DNA from: Candidatus Hamiltonella defensa 5AT (Acyrthosiphon pisum)
Lineage (GTDB): Bacteria; Pseudomonadota; Gammaproteobacteria; Enterobacterales; Enterobacteriaceae
Assembly: GCF_000021705.1 (NCBI RefSeq)
Contig: NC_012751.1
Coordinates: 1,786,006 to 1,850,005 of the forward strand
Direction of reading: 5' to 3'
DNA length: 64,000 bases
The notes beneath the pieces are model-generated. The model saw nothing but the letters and a program-made list of their open reading frames with translations. It searched no databases and was not told where the DNA came from. Positions 27,119 through 36,954 of this stretch are shown piece after piece; the first letter of the stretch is position 1; each line of letters begins with the position of its first letter. A program made the position numbers and the translations under genes.

Positions 27119-27853
27119 ATGTTTAGATATGTTGCTTTTACATCATTGATTGTTAATGATTTTATGCGCGCTGAAAAATTTTATACCAATTTAGGCTTAA
27201 TCAGAGAAGCAAATGGATATAGATATCACTTACCGGAAGGGGGTTGTATATTAATGTCTAACAAGACACAAGAATTGCCTGAAAATGTTTTAGGTAGTTT
27301 AGCAATAGAAGTAGATAACCTTAAAGCAACGTTGCACGAACTTCAAAAAAAAGAGATTAAATGTATTTCTAGCATAGAAACCCCGGCATTTTATTTAGCT
27401 TTAATTAAAGATTCTGAAGACAATGATATTGTATTACATGAGTCAAAAACCATAAAAAAAGAGGTCATTACTTTCAATAAAGCAGGTCAATTAAAAAAAA
27501 TAGCATATACCTCCTATCGTGTTAAAAATTTTGCGCGGGCGCGCGAATTTTATAGAAAACTCGGTTTTATAGAATACGCAGTTCATGAAGAATATGGCTA
27601 TGCTGAATATAATTTTCCAGAGGGAGGATGTTTAGCTATTTCAACGAATCCTGTAATGACAGCTAATTACCCACATAGCACCGTTGTTTTTGAAGTTCAA
27701 AATTTAGATAAACTCATATCAAAATTCACTCATACTCAAGTTGTTAAATCCGTTTTTGATATGCACGTTTGTAGGATGTTTGTTATTAAAGACAGTGAAG
27801 GAAATGCAATTGCTTTGCACCAATTGAAAAATCCAAAGCATGATAATAAATAA
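27119..27853 (+). CDS. Tandem VOC/glyoxalase-fold protein
   Basis: 244 residues formed by two similar halves (about 1-110 and 125-236). Each has the beta-alpha-beta-beta-beta pattern: ATSLIV-like first strand, FYTNLGLI / FYRKLGFI, YHLPEGGCILM / YNFPEGGCLAI, and a last strand IKDSEDNDIVLHES / IKDSEGNAIALHQ. The VOC superfamily includes glyoxalases, dioxygenases and antibiotic-binding proteins; substrate unknown. Intact and isolated between an IS and effector debris. Confidence 0.7.
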   Translation: MFRYVAFTSLIVNDFMRAEKFYTNLGLIREANGYRYHLPEGGCILMSNKTQELPENVLGSLAIEVDNLKATLHELQKKEIKCISSIETPAFYLALIKDSEDNDIVLHESKTIKKEVITFNKAGQLKKIAYTSYRVKNFARAREFYRKLGFIEYAVHEEYGYAEYNFPEGGCLAISTNPVMTANYPHSTVVFEVQNLDKLISKFTHTQVVKSVFDMHVCRMFVIKDSEGNAIALHQLKNPKHDNK

Positions 27854-28582
27854 ACTAAAAACCATTTTTTAAAGTTATTTGAGTGGCTCAAAAACCTCTT
27901 TTTATATAGGTCGTAGCTATCCCATGTCAACGTCTGGGTTATAAAAACCGATTCCAATAAAATTGTCCCTATCTTTATACTTCTAATAAAGTAAAGGCTT
28001 TTTATACTACTATAAATTTTCACCTATTTATTTAGAAGCGAGCTATCTGCCAACCTCATTTCTGTAGTAAGTTATACTTAATTAACTTGAAAATGCAGAA
28101 TTTAGGATCTGAAAATGTTCGTTCATTCGAACTGTTAAATTTGCAGCAATCGTAGGTAAATCATTTTCTGTTCCTGTTGTGCTTGTAATATCGATACCAT
28201 CCATCAGAATGTAGCCAACAAAGTGGCCTATGATAATCATCAAAACATTTCATTTGTAATAAAATCGATTTTTGCGCGAGGCTCTGATAACCCGCCATTT
28301 TTTGTTTTACCTTGTCATCCAATAAATGTAGCAAGGTTTTTTTTTGATTCGCCAGAGAAACCCCTTCTAATTGATGTTGCTTATCATCATATTTCACTTT
28401 ATTTAAAGCATGATTGATAGAAGTATTTTTGTCTAAAAGGTCACTATCACATTAGTTAATTCTCTTTCTTTTATATCAGAAAACTCTTTTTCAGTATTTC
28501 CGTAGACAAACGTATCCTCATTTATAGCACATAGCATCTTGAATCAAAAAAGAAAAAGCCTATGTTCCGTTTTTTCTGGGTG
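27854..28582. other. Degenerate region, no confident gene
   Basis: A minus-strand frame (28161-28397, beginning with KYDDKQHQLEGVSLANQKK) looks protein-like and extends upstream in phase to about 28440, but lacks a start, a ribosome site and a recognisable family. It may be debris of the effector-like gene whose N-terminus lies at 28893. Nothing else seen. Confidence 0.3.
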
Positions 28583-28893
28583 TCACAAACGCTTTAAAGT
28601 TTCCTGATAAACAGGATGCGTCATTTGCTTGAGTGGATAAAAAGCCATCTCTTTTTTTACTGCTGATTCAGTGTGAGTTAAGTTCATCATTCATAATGGT
28701 GATGCGTTAACTCATGGACTTTTTCGAGAACTTGAGTTTTCCTGGTTCGACAAAAAAAGCCTTTAATGGTTTCCCATATGCCCATATCGGACGTGTTTTT
28801 TTTTAACAGATTTTTAATTGGGTGTTCAATATTTTTCTCGTGAAGCGCTTTCTGGTATAAGCCATTATTTTGACCTTGAATAGACAGTGACAT
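28583..28893 (-). pseudogene. N-terminal remnant of a SspH/SlrP/SifA-type type III effector
   Basis: The minus-strand ORF from 28893 to 28687 (68 residues) has MGIWETIKGFFCRTRKTQ followed by VLEKVHELTHHH. This parallels the conserved secretion/translocation segment of Salmonella SPI-2 effectors: WEKMKEFFCSTHQTEAL in SspH2 and WEKIKDFFFSTGKA in SifA, the WEK(I/M)xxFF motif. The frame then stops; a 34-codon frame (28687-28583, MNLTHTESAVKK) begins at an overlapping ATG and ends near 28583, perhaps a further piece. The catalytic part is gone. The family match is from memory. Confidence 0.5.
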
Positions 28894-29028
28894 GATATTT
28901 CTCCTTAACGCAGTGCTTGAAGGGGGACTTGTTTTTTAACTATAGCAAAAAAAGAGTAAAAAATACTTATTTATGATTTTTGATTAAAGAATTCATCCAA
29001 TGAATCCTTCTTTTTTAATTTAAGCGTG

Positions 29029-29240
29029 GCATGGAAAGGATGACTGTTGCAGAACAACTCGAAGCTAAAGGGATCAGGCATTCAGAAAGGTAAAGCAAGA
29101 AGGCATTAATGAAGGTTTGCAGCAAGGCCTGGAACAAGGCCGAGAAAGAAGAGTCCCCCAGAGAAACCGCTAAACCGCTAAACCGCTAAACCCCTTCTTG
29201 CTGATGGGGTAGAGTCTGCTAATATTAAAGTTCATACAGT
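29029..29240 (+). pseudogene. C-terminal remnant of an Rpn/YhgA-like recombination-promoting nuclease
   Basis: Read with two frameshifts, the strand gives MTVAEQLEAKGI, then KQEGINEGLQQGLEQGRE and an ETAK.LLADGVESANI end, the typical tail of Rpn (PD-(D/E)XK transposase-like) proteins. The nuclease domain is missing. A slipped 8-bp unit, AAACCGCT, occurs three times in a row at about 29164-29188 and probably caused one of the shifts. Confidence 0.5.
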
Positions 29241-29300
29241 TCTATCAGATGAAGAACCCGGTACGATAACCCCATCAAATTCTTGGCTGGAGAAAAGAGA

Positions 29301-30011
29301 ATGAACGAACATCAAAACCCTGAATCAAAAAAATTAACGAGGGATTTTCTTGGAAAAATATCGATGGTAGCCATGATGGAGCATTCAAAGATGCCTTGGG
29401 GGATAAGAGATAATCAATCTAGAATGGTTTATATTAATCAAGCGTCGATGGATTTTTTAAATATTCCGCGGGGTTTTGATTTTGAAGGTCGCTCAGACGA
29501 AGAATTCCCTTGCCCCTGGTCTGAATTGGCAGATGAGTTTAGGGCGCATGACAGGAAAGCAGAAGCTAATGAGGGTGCAGAGGTCATTTGCACATCATAT
29601 TATGGTCGAGAGGCCAAACTTGAACCCTATTATGCCCCGAAATTTCCAATATATGATGATGAAGGACGGGTTTTAGGGACTTTTTTTTATGCTAAAAAGT
29701 TCAGTTTCATCTCTATCAATGATTTTTTTAGTCATTTAAAGCCCTCCGTTCTTACATTGGATCCTCCTGTCGATATTTTTACAGAAAAAGAACTGGATAT
29801 CATATTTTACGCTTTTCAAAAGCTTTCCCTCAAAGACATCGCGACAAAATTGTGCTTATCTCATAGAACTGTCGAGAACAGATTACAAGGAATTTATGAC
29901 AAAATTAAAGTCAATTCACTGGAGGGGTTGATAGAATACTGCCACGCAACCGGACTCGATCGGCATGTTCCGAAAAAGTGGCTAAGAGAGGGGGTGGAAT
30001 TTTTTTGGTAA
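29301..30011 (+). CDS. PAS-LuxR transcriptional regulator
   Basis: 236 residues from the ATG at 29301, which has GGAG and AGAGA upstream; an in-frame TTG at 29283 is less likely. Residues ~20-135 form a PAS-like sensor (PWGIRDNQSRMVYINQAS, DEGRVLGTFFYAKK). Residues ~165-225 form a LuxR-type HTH (FTEKELDIIFYAFQKLSLKD, LCLSHRTVENRLQGIYDKI). Such solitary PAS-LuxR proteins are frequent in Yersinia-like enterics. The ligand and targets are unknown. Intact in a degraded neighbourhood. Confidence 0.8.
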   Translation: MNEHQNPESKKLTRDFLGKISMVAMMEHSKMPWGIRDNQSRMVYINQASMDFLNIPRGFDFEGRSDEEFPCPWSELADEFRAHDRKAEANEGAEVICTSYYGREAKLEPYYAPKFPIYDDEGRVLGTFFYAKKFSFISINDFFSHLKPSVLTLDPPVDIFTEKELDIIFYAFQKLSLKDIATKLCLSHRTVENRLQGIYDKIKVNSLEGLIEYCHATGLDRHVPKKWLREGVEFFW

Positions 30012-30036
30012 AATCCTCATTGGAAAAACGTTTATT

Positions 30037-30261
30037 TTAGTGATTTTTTGACAACTCCTGTATCTTCGGCAACAGGGTAAAACAATAGAGCGCACATATG
30101 CCGACAATGACATAAATGATGCGTGAAAACACAGATTCGTGCCCAAAGAGAGCCGCAACAATATCAAAACGAAATAATCCCACCAGAAGCCAGTTAATGC
30201 CCCCTATAATCAGTAAAATTAATGGCGTTGTTTTTAATGCTTTCATAAAAAAATTGTCCAT
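30037..30261 (-). CDS. DUF378 small membrane protein
   Basis: About 74 residues with two membrane helices: LILLIIGGINWLLVGLF and IIYVIVGICALYCF, and the conserved GGINWLLVGLF of DUF378 (YuzA-like) proteins. The ATG at 30261 (MDNFFMKALK) has AGGA nine bases upstream. Function unknown; it converges with the LuxR-type regulator. Confidence 0.75.
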   Translation of the reverse strand: MDNFFMKALKTTPLILLIIGGINWLLVGLFRFDIVAALFGHESVFSRIIYVIVGICALYCFTLLPKIQELSKNH

Positions 30262-30294
30262 CGTATCAATCCTCACTGTAGATAAAAGTGTCAT

Positions 30295-30682
30295 GCTGGC
30301 TTTTTGATGCGCTATGAAATAGAGACATAAATCATCGATACTTAACCATTAAAAAACACCAATTTCAACTTTCAACGAGTAAAAAATGTTAAATTCAAAC
30401 GACAATACACACTCTACGCTTAATTTCACTTAATAAAAAATATTATGTCACTTTTATTTCAAATAAGAGTTTTTAACCCTGAACGGGTTGCGGATTTTTT
30501 AAATAGCCGAATTTGTCATTTAAGCCCATGACAGCAATGATGTGCATGAAAATGACCCATGTGAGTCAAAATCCAAATGGATGACTCAATCAATTAAGAG
30601 TTTAATCAATAGATTCGTTACACTCTGGATTCAAGCAACAAAGATGGGACTCTATGATGAAAAACGATCAACCGTTAAAACA
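30295..30682. other. Intergenic region before the ldhA remnant
   Basis: A plus-strand frame in phase with the dehydrogenase starts at 30542, but these extra ~47 codons resemble no known LDH sequence and are probably not coding. Nothing else supported. Confidence 0.35.
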
Positions 30683-31563
30683 ATGTGGATGATAATATTC
30701 AGTGCACAAAACCATGATCGACAATTTTTTGATAAAATTAACCGGCAGCAGTTTACAACACAGGGCTTCATGCTGATTTATTGCAAAGCCTCTTTAACAA
30801 AAACGTCAGTCAATTTAGCTCAGGGAAGCGACGCTGCCTGCATTTTCGTCAATGATCAACTGGATGGATCGATATTAAAGCAACTGTCGGAATCAGGTGT
30901 TCGTGCAGTCTTACTCCGCTGTGCGGGTTTCGATAATATCGATTTACAGGCGGCTAAAAAATTGGGCCTGTTTGTCGCCCGTGTCCCAGAATATTCACCG
31001 GGATCTGTGGCAGAGCACACAATCGCCCTCATCATGACATTGACGAGGCATATCCATCGTACTGACCGTCGCGTGCGTGAAGGCAATTTCGCCCTTGACG
31101 GTTTGCTGGGTAAAACGGTGCAGGGTAAAACCGTGGGCATTATCGGTACTGGAAAAATTGGTCTGATGACGGCGCGTATTCTAAAAGGTTTTGGCTGCCA
31201 TCTGCTGGGGTATGATCCTGCCCCAACTTCTGCATTCCGAGAGACAGGTCATTATGTCGAACTTGATACGCTGCTCAGTCAAGCCGACATTGTTTCCTTG
31301 CACTGTCCGTTAATAAAGTCTACACATCATCTCATCAACGAAAAAACACTCGCTCATATGAAACGAGGCGCGATGCTGCTGAACACATCCCGGGGGAGAG
31401 ATAGTCGATACCTCTGCTATCATCACGGCTTTGAAATCACAGCAGCGCGGGGGATTGGCTATTGATGTCCATGAACGAGAAGCCCCTTTATTCTTCCGGG
31501 ATCATTCGTCGGAAATCATCGATGATGATGTGTTTCAGTGTTTCAAATTAATCCTGTTTTAAG
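30683..31563 (+). pseudogene. ldhA: Fermentative D-lactate dehydrogenase, frameshifted and 3'-truncated
   Basis: The protein follows E. coli LdhA from IIFSAQNHDRQFF, through RCAGFDNIDL, the RVPEYSPGSVAEHTIAL segment, the NAD motif GIIGTGKIG and NTSRG. At the G5 run near 31390 one G has been lost. Restoring it gives GEIVDTSAIITALKSQQ then GGLAIDVHEREAPLFFRDHS, the native continuation with the catalytic region. Even so, the sequence diverges after DDDVFQ, so the last ~30 residues are lost. The enzyme would reduce pyruvate to D-lactate in fermentation. Confidence 0.85.
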
Positions 31564-31794
31564 ATTTAAAAAAAGAGAATTTAAAATAAATAACTCCCTT
31601 TTTTTACTGAAAAAATAGTTTGAACGAGCTCATTGATCCCAAAAGTAAAAAAGAAGTTATTTTTATCTGACTTTAAAGAACCGAGCAGTTTTTATATAAA
31701 ATATTATCATGCCATTATTGAGCCATAAAACTGCCGAAAATTCATCACGACAGCCGACCCGATGAGTCACCTAACACCGCCCCAGAGATAATCA

Positions 31795-32469
31795 CTAAAA
31801 CTCGATACGTTCACCCTGCCAATCAAATAAATCCCCGCTCATGGCGGGCGTCGTTTTTTGAATCTGAATCAATAAGTCACCGGCGGCTTTTTCAGGTGAA
31901 AATAATTTTTCAGGGTTAACCTTCTTTTTAAAGGGTTCGCTTAAGGGTGTCTCAACGGTACCAGGATGATAGCCACAAATGGCGGTTTTAGGAAAACGCC
32001 AAGACCATTCAATACTGATATTTTTAATGAACATATTGAGCGCGCACTTGCTGGCGCGATAGCTATACCAACCCCCCAAGTGATTATCTGAAAGGCTGGA
32101 CACTCGCGCAGAGAGGATGATAAAAATGAATTCATTGTGTTTGCTGAGTTTTTTTGACAGGCACTGAGCCATCCAGATGACCGGCAACGCATTCACACGC
32201 AAGCTTTCATAAAACCAGTCGGCTTTAAAAGCCGCCAGGGATTTTTCAGGGGTATGCTCAGCATCATGGAGCATGCCAATGGTATTGACGATAACCGAAG
32301 GTAACTGATTGACTGAATCAAAAAACCGCTCCACTTCTTCTTTTTGCGTCATATCATAATCAGGTTGTGAAATCAGCTTAACCCCCATCTTCGCTTGTCG
32401 ACCTTTTTTGGCCAGAGCAGAGCCCATTTTACCCGCGCCAATCACCCACATGCCTTGTTCAAAATTCAT
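31795..32469 (-). CDS. Short-chain dehydrogenase/reductase family protein
   Basis: About 224 residues with a nucleotide-binding GAGKMGSALAKKG near the N-terminus, a VNTIGML strand, a catalytic Ser in ILSARVSS and YRASK (YxxxK). After these comes GYHPGTVETPLSEPF, usual for SDRs. The ATG at 32469 follows GAGAG by seven bases; a GTG two codons upstream is an alternative. Closest in style to CsgA/YbbO-like SDRs; substrate unknown. Intact. Confidence 0.75.
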   Translation of the reverse strand: MNFEQGMWVIGAGKMGSALAKKGRQAKMGVKLISQPDYDMTQKEEVERFFDSVNQLPSVIVNTIGMLHDAEHTPEKSLAAFKADWFYESLRVNALPVIWMAQCLSKKLSKHNEFIFIILSARVSSLSDNHLGGWYSYRASKCALNMFIKNISIEWSWRFPKTAICGYHPGTVETPLSEPFKKKVNPEKLFSPEKAAGDLLIQIQKTTPAMSGDLFDWQGERIEF

Positions 32470-32749
32470 AGTCACACTCTCATAGTGAAATCATTCAAAG
32501 ATGATGATATTGAATAATAAATAAATCATTGATTTTAATCATATTTAATCTGTAGTCACAAGTAAAAGGGTTCACTCTAGACTATTTTTATGAGTTCTGT
32601 AGTGTTTTCATATATCATAACTATGATTTAAAAAAAATGATTCAAAATGCGAATGAAAAAGATATAATTCTTGGGCAAATTAAATGGGGATAGGCTTTTT
32701 TTGCCATTGAGGGTGTGGGACATGATAGTGAAAGAGATGGATAAAATTT

Positions 32750-33021
32750 TTGAGCATTTTATCTGCCTTTATTGCTGCGATCATACCGAGTGCCTGTGAT
32801 GCTTTTTTGATGGAGACCCAACGAATGATAAGGATTGAGAAAACTTTAGGAGACCTCAAAAAATGTTCATATTGACCTTCCTGGGTGTGGTGTTAATTGC
32901 CAAGGCCACTTATTGCCTAAACTGGACTCATTACAAAAAAACTGGATTTCTGGTTTGGACGATCCCTATCAGGATTGACCCCATGCCCTCTGATTCGGTG
33001 ATGAATTTCTTAAACCCATGA
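32750..33021 (+). pseudogene. cyoA: Remnant of cyoA (cytochrome bo3 oxidase subunit II)
   Basis: Two frames preserve CyoA-like sequence. The first gives AAIIPSACDAFLMETQRM (a lipobox-like SAC followed by the subunit-II start) and ends near 32865. The second, from the ATG at 32863, gives FILTFLGVVLI, then YCLNWTHYKKTGFLVWTIPI, matching the NWSHSTK.E.VVWTIPI region of E. coli CyoA. The copper-site-like periplasmic domain is absent, removed by a large deletion. It sits directly before cyoB as in the normal operon. Confidence 0.6.
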
Positions 33022-33048
33022 GGCTCTGCCTCAGTGGAGGATTAAAAA

Positions 33049-35040
33049 ATGCTCGGGAAACTCACCTTTGACGCGATCCCTATCCATGAACCTATCATCA
33101 TGGTGACCTTGGCCGTCATTATGGTGTTGGGTCTGTCGCTGTTGTCGGCGATAACGTATTTTGGTCGATGGACATGGTTATGGAGGGAATGGCTGACTTC
33201 TGTGGATCATAAAAAAATTGGCATCATGTATATTATCGTCGCCATGGTCATGTTGTTACGGGGATTCGCCGATGCCATTCTGATGCGTAGCCAGCAGGCA
33301 CTCTCTTCTGCAGGCGAAGCGGGTTTTCTGACCGCTCATCATTATGATCAGATTTTTACTGCTCATGGCGTGATCATGATTTTTTTTGTGGCGATGCCTT
33401 TAGTGATTGGTTTAATGAATCTGGTGGTGCCCTTACAGATCGGCGCCCGAGACATGGCTTTCCCCTTCCTCAATTCTCTAAGTTTTTGGCTTTTTGTGGC
33501 GGGAGTGGTTTTAATTAACCTGTCTTTAGGCATCGGCGAGTTTGCTCAAACAGGCTGGCTGGCTTATCCGCCTTTATCCGGTAAAGAATACAGCCCTGAC
33601 GTGGGGGTAGACTATTGGATATGGAGCTTGCAGATTTCTGGGATGGGGACTTTGCTTACGGGCATTAATCTTTTTACGACCATCCTGAAAATGCGCGCGC
33701 CTGGCATGTCAATGATGAAAATGCCTGTCTTTACCTGGACTTCATTCTGCTCAAACATCTTGATCATTATTGCCTTCCCTATTTTAACTGTCACCATCGC
33801 CTTACTGACACTAGATCGCTACCTGGGCACCCATTTCTTTACAAATGAACTGGGCGGTAACATGATGATGTACATCAATTTAGTCTGGGCCTGGGGTCAC
33901 CCTGAAGTGTATATCCTCGTGCTGCCTGTGTTTGGTATTTTTTCTGAAGTCACGGCCACCTTTTCAAGGAAACGGTTATTCGAGTATACCTCCCTGGTGT
34001 GGGCAACGATTGTCATTACTTTTTTAGCCTTTATTGTTTGGCTCCACCATTTTTTTACCATGGGCTCTGGGGCGAATGTCAACGCCTTCTTCGGGATTGC
34101 GACCATGATTATTTCTATCCCTACCGGGGTGAAAATTTTCAATTGGCTCTTTACTATGTACCAAGGACGTATTCATTTTAACTCAGCGATGTTATGGACC
34201 CTGGGTTTTATCGTCACTTTTTCTGTGGGCGGAATGACTGGGGTATTACTGGCGGTGCCGGCAGCGAATTTTGTGTTGCACAATAGCCTCTTTTTGATTG
34301 CGCACTTTCATAATGTGATTATTGGAGGCGTCGTGTTTGGCTGTTTTGCCGGCCTCACGTATTGGTTTCCCAAGGCGTTTGGATTTACCTTAAATGAAAA
34401 ATGGGGCATCAGGGCATTTTGGTTTTGGCTGATCGGTTTCTTCGTCGCCTTTATGCCCCTATACGTGTTGGGCTTGATGGGGATGACCCGTCGTCTGAGC
34501 CAAAATATTAATCCCCAATTTCATCCTCTGTTGATGGTAGCCGCAGGAGGTGCTGTTCTGATTGCCTTTGGTATTCTCTGCCAGTTGATCCAAATTGTCG
34601 TCAGTATCCGTGATCGTGAAAAAAATCGGGATTTAACAGGAGATCCGTGGGGAGGGCGTACCCTGGAATGGGCGACCTCCTCTCCTTCGGCTTTTTACAA
34701 TTTTGCGGTGGTGCCAGAAATCAAAAGTCGTGATGCGTTTTTTGACATGAAAGAGAAGGGAGAAGCTTATCCACGTCCAGAAAAATATGCAGAAATACAT
34801 ATGTCTAAAAATAGTGCAACAGGGATCATTATTGCCGCTTTTAGTGTCATTTTTGGTTTTGCCATGATTTGGCATATCTGGTGGCTGGCGATAGTGGGGG
34901 TGATAGGGATGGGTGCCACCTGGATTGCAAAAAGTTTCGACCAAGATGTGGATTATTACGTGCCCGTTTCAGACATTGAGCGTATTGAAAATGAACATCA
35001 TGAATATCTGAGTAAAGCGGGTCTGAATCAGGTCAACTGA
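33049..35040 (+). CDS. cyoB: Cytochrome bo3 ubiquinol oxidase subunit I
   Basis: 663 residues, full length and colinear with E. coli CyoB. Haem/copper ligand regions are intact: FTAHGVIMIFF (low-spin haem His), WAWGHPEVYI (Cu-B His and cross-linked Tyr), WLHHFFTMG and AHFHNVIIGG. It reduces O2 to water while pumping protons, and needs subunit II (CyoA) to take ubiquinol electrons. GTGGAGG lies seven to eight bases before the ATG. Oddly, cyoA is wrecked and cyoC, cyoD and cyoE do not follow, so this intact gene may have no assembled complex. Confidence 0.96.
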   Translation: MLGKLTFDAIPIHEPIIMVTLAVIMVLGLSLLSAITYFGRWTWLWREWLTSVDHKKIGIMYIIVAMVMLLRGFADAILMRSQQALSSAGEAGFLTAHHYDQIFTAHGVIMIFFVAMPLVIGLMNLVVPLQIGARDMAFPFLNSLSFWLFVAGVVLINLSLGIGEFAQTGWLAYPPLSGKEYSPDVGVDYWIWSLQISGMGTLLTGINLFTTILKMRAPGMSMMKMPVFTWTSFCSNILIIIAFPILTVTIALLTLDRYLGTHFFTNELGGNMMMYINLVWAWGHPEVYILVLPVFGIFSEVTATFSRKRLFEYTSLVWATIVITFLAFIVWLHHFFTMGSGANVNAFFGIATMIISIPTGVKIFNWLFTMYQGRIHFNSAMLWTLGFIVTFSVGGMTGVLLAVPAANFVLHNSLFLIAHFHNVIIGGVVFGCFAGLTYWFPKAFGFTLNEKWGIRAFWFWLIGFFVAFMPLYVLGLMGMTRRLSQNINPQFHPLLMVAAGGAVLIAFGILCQLIQIVVSIRDREKNRDLTGDPWGGRTLEWATSSPSAFYNFAVVPEIKSRDAFFDMKEKGEAYPRPEKYAEIHMSKNSATGIIIAAFSVIFGFAMIWHIWWLAIVGVIGMGATWIAKSFDQDVDYYVPVSDIERIENEHHEYLSKAGLNQVN

Positions 35041-35429
35041 ATCTCTTATTACCAATAACGTCAGCCAAATTTTGGGGGTCATCAGGGTGAATTTTTTTAA
35101 TACGATAGAACTATGGTAGTTGACTGATCCGTGCCAGATGCTCAACTCACTGGTTTAAAGTCGAAAGGGGTCAATTTTTGTCGATCGCTCACCAGCGCTG
35201 TCAAAATACCCACCACGTCCGGTCCTCACCTAGGGTAATGAGTTATTTTAATAGATGCTTAAACTTGAATGTTTAAAAATCCGGCACAAAGTCAATGATG
35301 TTGCATTTAAGTACAAATCTGTAGCTGTAGATTAAGGTCATTCAGCCCGCTTTGACTGAACTTCAACATCTTAGGACTGCGCCGCATCGGTTATGGATGT
35401 AACACAGTATCCCACGAGGAGAATGCCCC
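35041..35429. other. Intergenic after cyoB; no cyoC
   Basis: 389 bases where cyoC would be expected. No frame resembles CyoC and none is long. An AGGAG site near the end serves the frame at 35430. Confidence 0.5.
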
Positions 35430-36010
35430 ATGCCCCATGCACAAAACACATCCGAATCGACATTAGCCATCTCTGGAAAGGACCCACAGACAAGTATCAG
35501 TCGAGATATTTCAACAGACACCCATGACGACAATGAGAGTAAAAGATTACCCCTTAAAAAGAGGAGGAAGTTAAAGAATCTCGCGGACGAAGAAACCCCT
35601 TCACTGAGCAGAGAGCGGGTGAGCTCACCAGCAGAAACAGAGAAGGGCCGCGCATTAACCCATAAAGAAATTGAAAAGGAGGGTGAGTCCTCTTTACGCT
35701 TACATCAGCCGCCCTCAACTTCGCCAGAGGCGGATTTAGCCGCCTCTATGATTTTTCGCCCAAGCCGGTGCCACAGACCCTGCCCAGCAGGGGGATATCG
35801 TCTCCATCACAGTCTTATCCTTCCTGGCGTCCCAAGGGCGCCGCCCGGCAACATCCAAAAATAGAACACCTGAACCTATGGCTAAAGATGACGGAGCTTG
35901 ATCGCCAGAGAATGAAACCCATCCATTTTTCAGATCAACATCGTCTGGAGACCATCAGTACCGGAAAACTGCTCTCCGTTTATCGCATGCGGATAAATTC
36001 GCTGGAAAGG
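35430..36010 (+). pseudogene. N-terminal part of an unknown polar (effector-like) protein, frameshifted
   Basis: From the ATG at 35430 (after GAGGAG) the frame is rich in Ser, Thr, Asp, Glu and Lys (SISRDISTDTHDDNESK, PLKKRRKLKN). Near 35745 the coding sense seems to move to another frame (DFSPKPVPQTLPSRG, then SYPSWRPKGAARQHPK and SDQHRLETISTGKL), which ends where IS4-like transposase sequence begins. The composition is like the disordered start of secreted effectors, but no family is recognised. Confidence 0.4.
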
Positions 36011-36542
36011 GAAAAAAGCCAATATGGAGATCGGCGAAACATCTGTCATCATCACGCGAACCGCAAAACCGAAGCGGAAAGACAAGAACACGGGCCGGCG
36101 AGTGAAAGTACAGCCAGGCGTAGCTCTGACGCTCAGACTGGTTGCGGTTCGCCTTACCGATACTGACGGTAATTTTATCGGACGCTGGACGCTGCTCACA
36201 AACGTAAGCCGCGAGAGCATCAGCGCAGAAGTCGCTCGCTGGTATTACTGGCGCTGGAGTATCGACTCCTTTTTGAAGCTGCTCAAAGGGGCTGGACATG
36301 ACGTAGAAAAATGGCGTCAGCTTAGTGCTGGAGCTGTGCTACGCAGGTTATTGATAGCCAGTATGGCATGTGTACTGGTATGGAGACGACAACGCTCTGA
36401 AGACGACGACAATGTAGCCGCCCGTCAGTTAATTTGTCGATTATCCGGACGACAACAAAAACGAGGACGAATAGAAAGCGCTCCAGCTCTGCTCGCAGGA
36501 CTATCCATCTTACTCAATACCTTGACTTTATTAGCAGAATAG
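36011..36542 (+). mobile_element. 3' part of an IS4-family transposase gene
   Basis: The frame from 36024 to 36542 encodes LTLRLVAVRLTDTDG, WTLLTNV and the signature WYYWRWSIDSFLKLLKGAG with the catalytic Glu-region Y-R-E equivalent, then RRLLIASMACVLVWR. This is the last third of a DDE transposase of the IS4 superfamily. The 5' two thirds and both ends of the element are gone. Higher GC than the surroundings. Confidence 0.65.
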
Positions 36543-36617
36543 ACCCCTGAAGAACTTGCTCATTTCGCGATGGCGGTTCTTAACCCTACATGATCTGTAG
36601 ATAACTATGATTTAGGG
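36543..36617. other. Short intergenic debris
   Basis: No feature seen between the transposase remnant and the RTX-like debris. Confidence 0.3.
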
Positions 36618-36950
36618 AAGGGCGATGATACTTTTGTTGACCTCAGTTCTGGTGGGTATGAGATCATAGGGGGAAAGGAAACGATGCGATTTCTCTCGCA
36701 TCAGGCGATAACAGCGTGACAGGGGGCCCAAGCCAAGACAGGCTGGTGGAATTAGGCCGGGGCGATTACGTATTATTTTGCACAAGGAGACGGCGCCGAC
36801 ACAGTGAGGGACCAAGGCGGGGGAATTTCACCCGCCATCGGGGCAGTTTCCTCCTACACAAAAAAGAAAATGAAAGACCTCTATTATACCCAAATAACCA
36901 CATTATCTCTCTTCAAAATGTTCGGAACAACATTGAGTATACTCACTTCC
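36618..36950 (+). pseudogene. RTX (GD-rich calcium-binding) repeat remnant
   Basis: Read through at least two frameshifts, this stretch gives GDDTFVDLSSGGYEIIGGK, then NDAISLASGDNSVTGG, then RLVELGRGDYVLF and AQGDGADTVRDQGGG. These are typical of RTX toxins and their C-terminal flank. It is the tail of a second RTX gene, separate from the toxin at 50568. No intact frame remains. Confidence 0.55.
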
Positions 36951-36954
36951 TCTG

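Noticed and set aside
35041..35429. Possible cyoC start after cyoB
   Set aside because: The short frame following cyoB shares no CyoC motif and is quickly closed.
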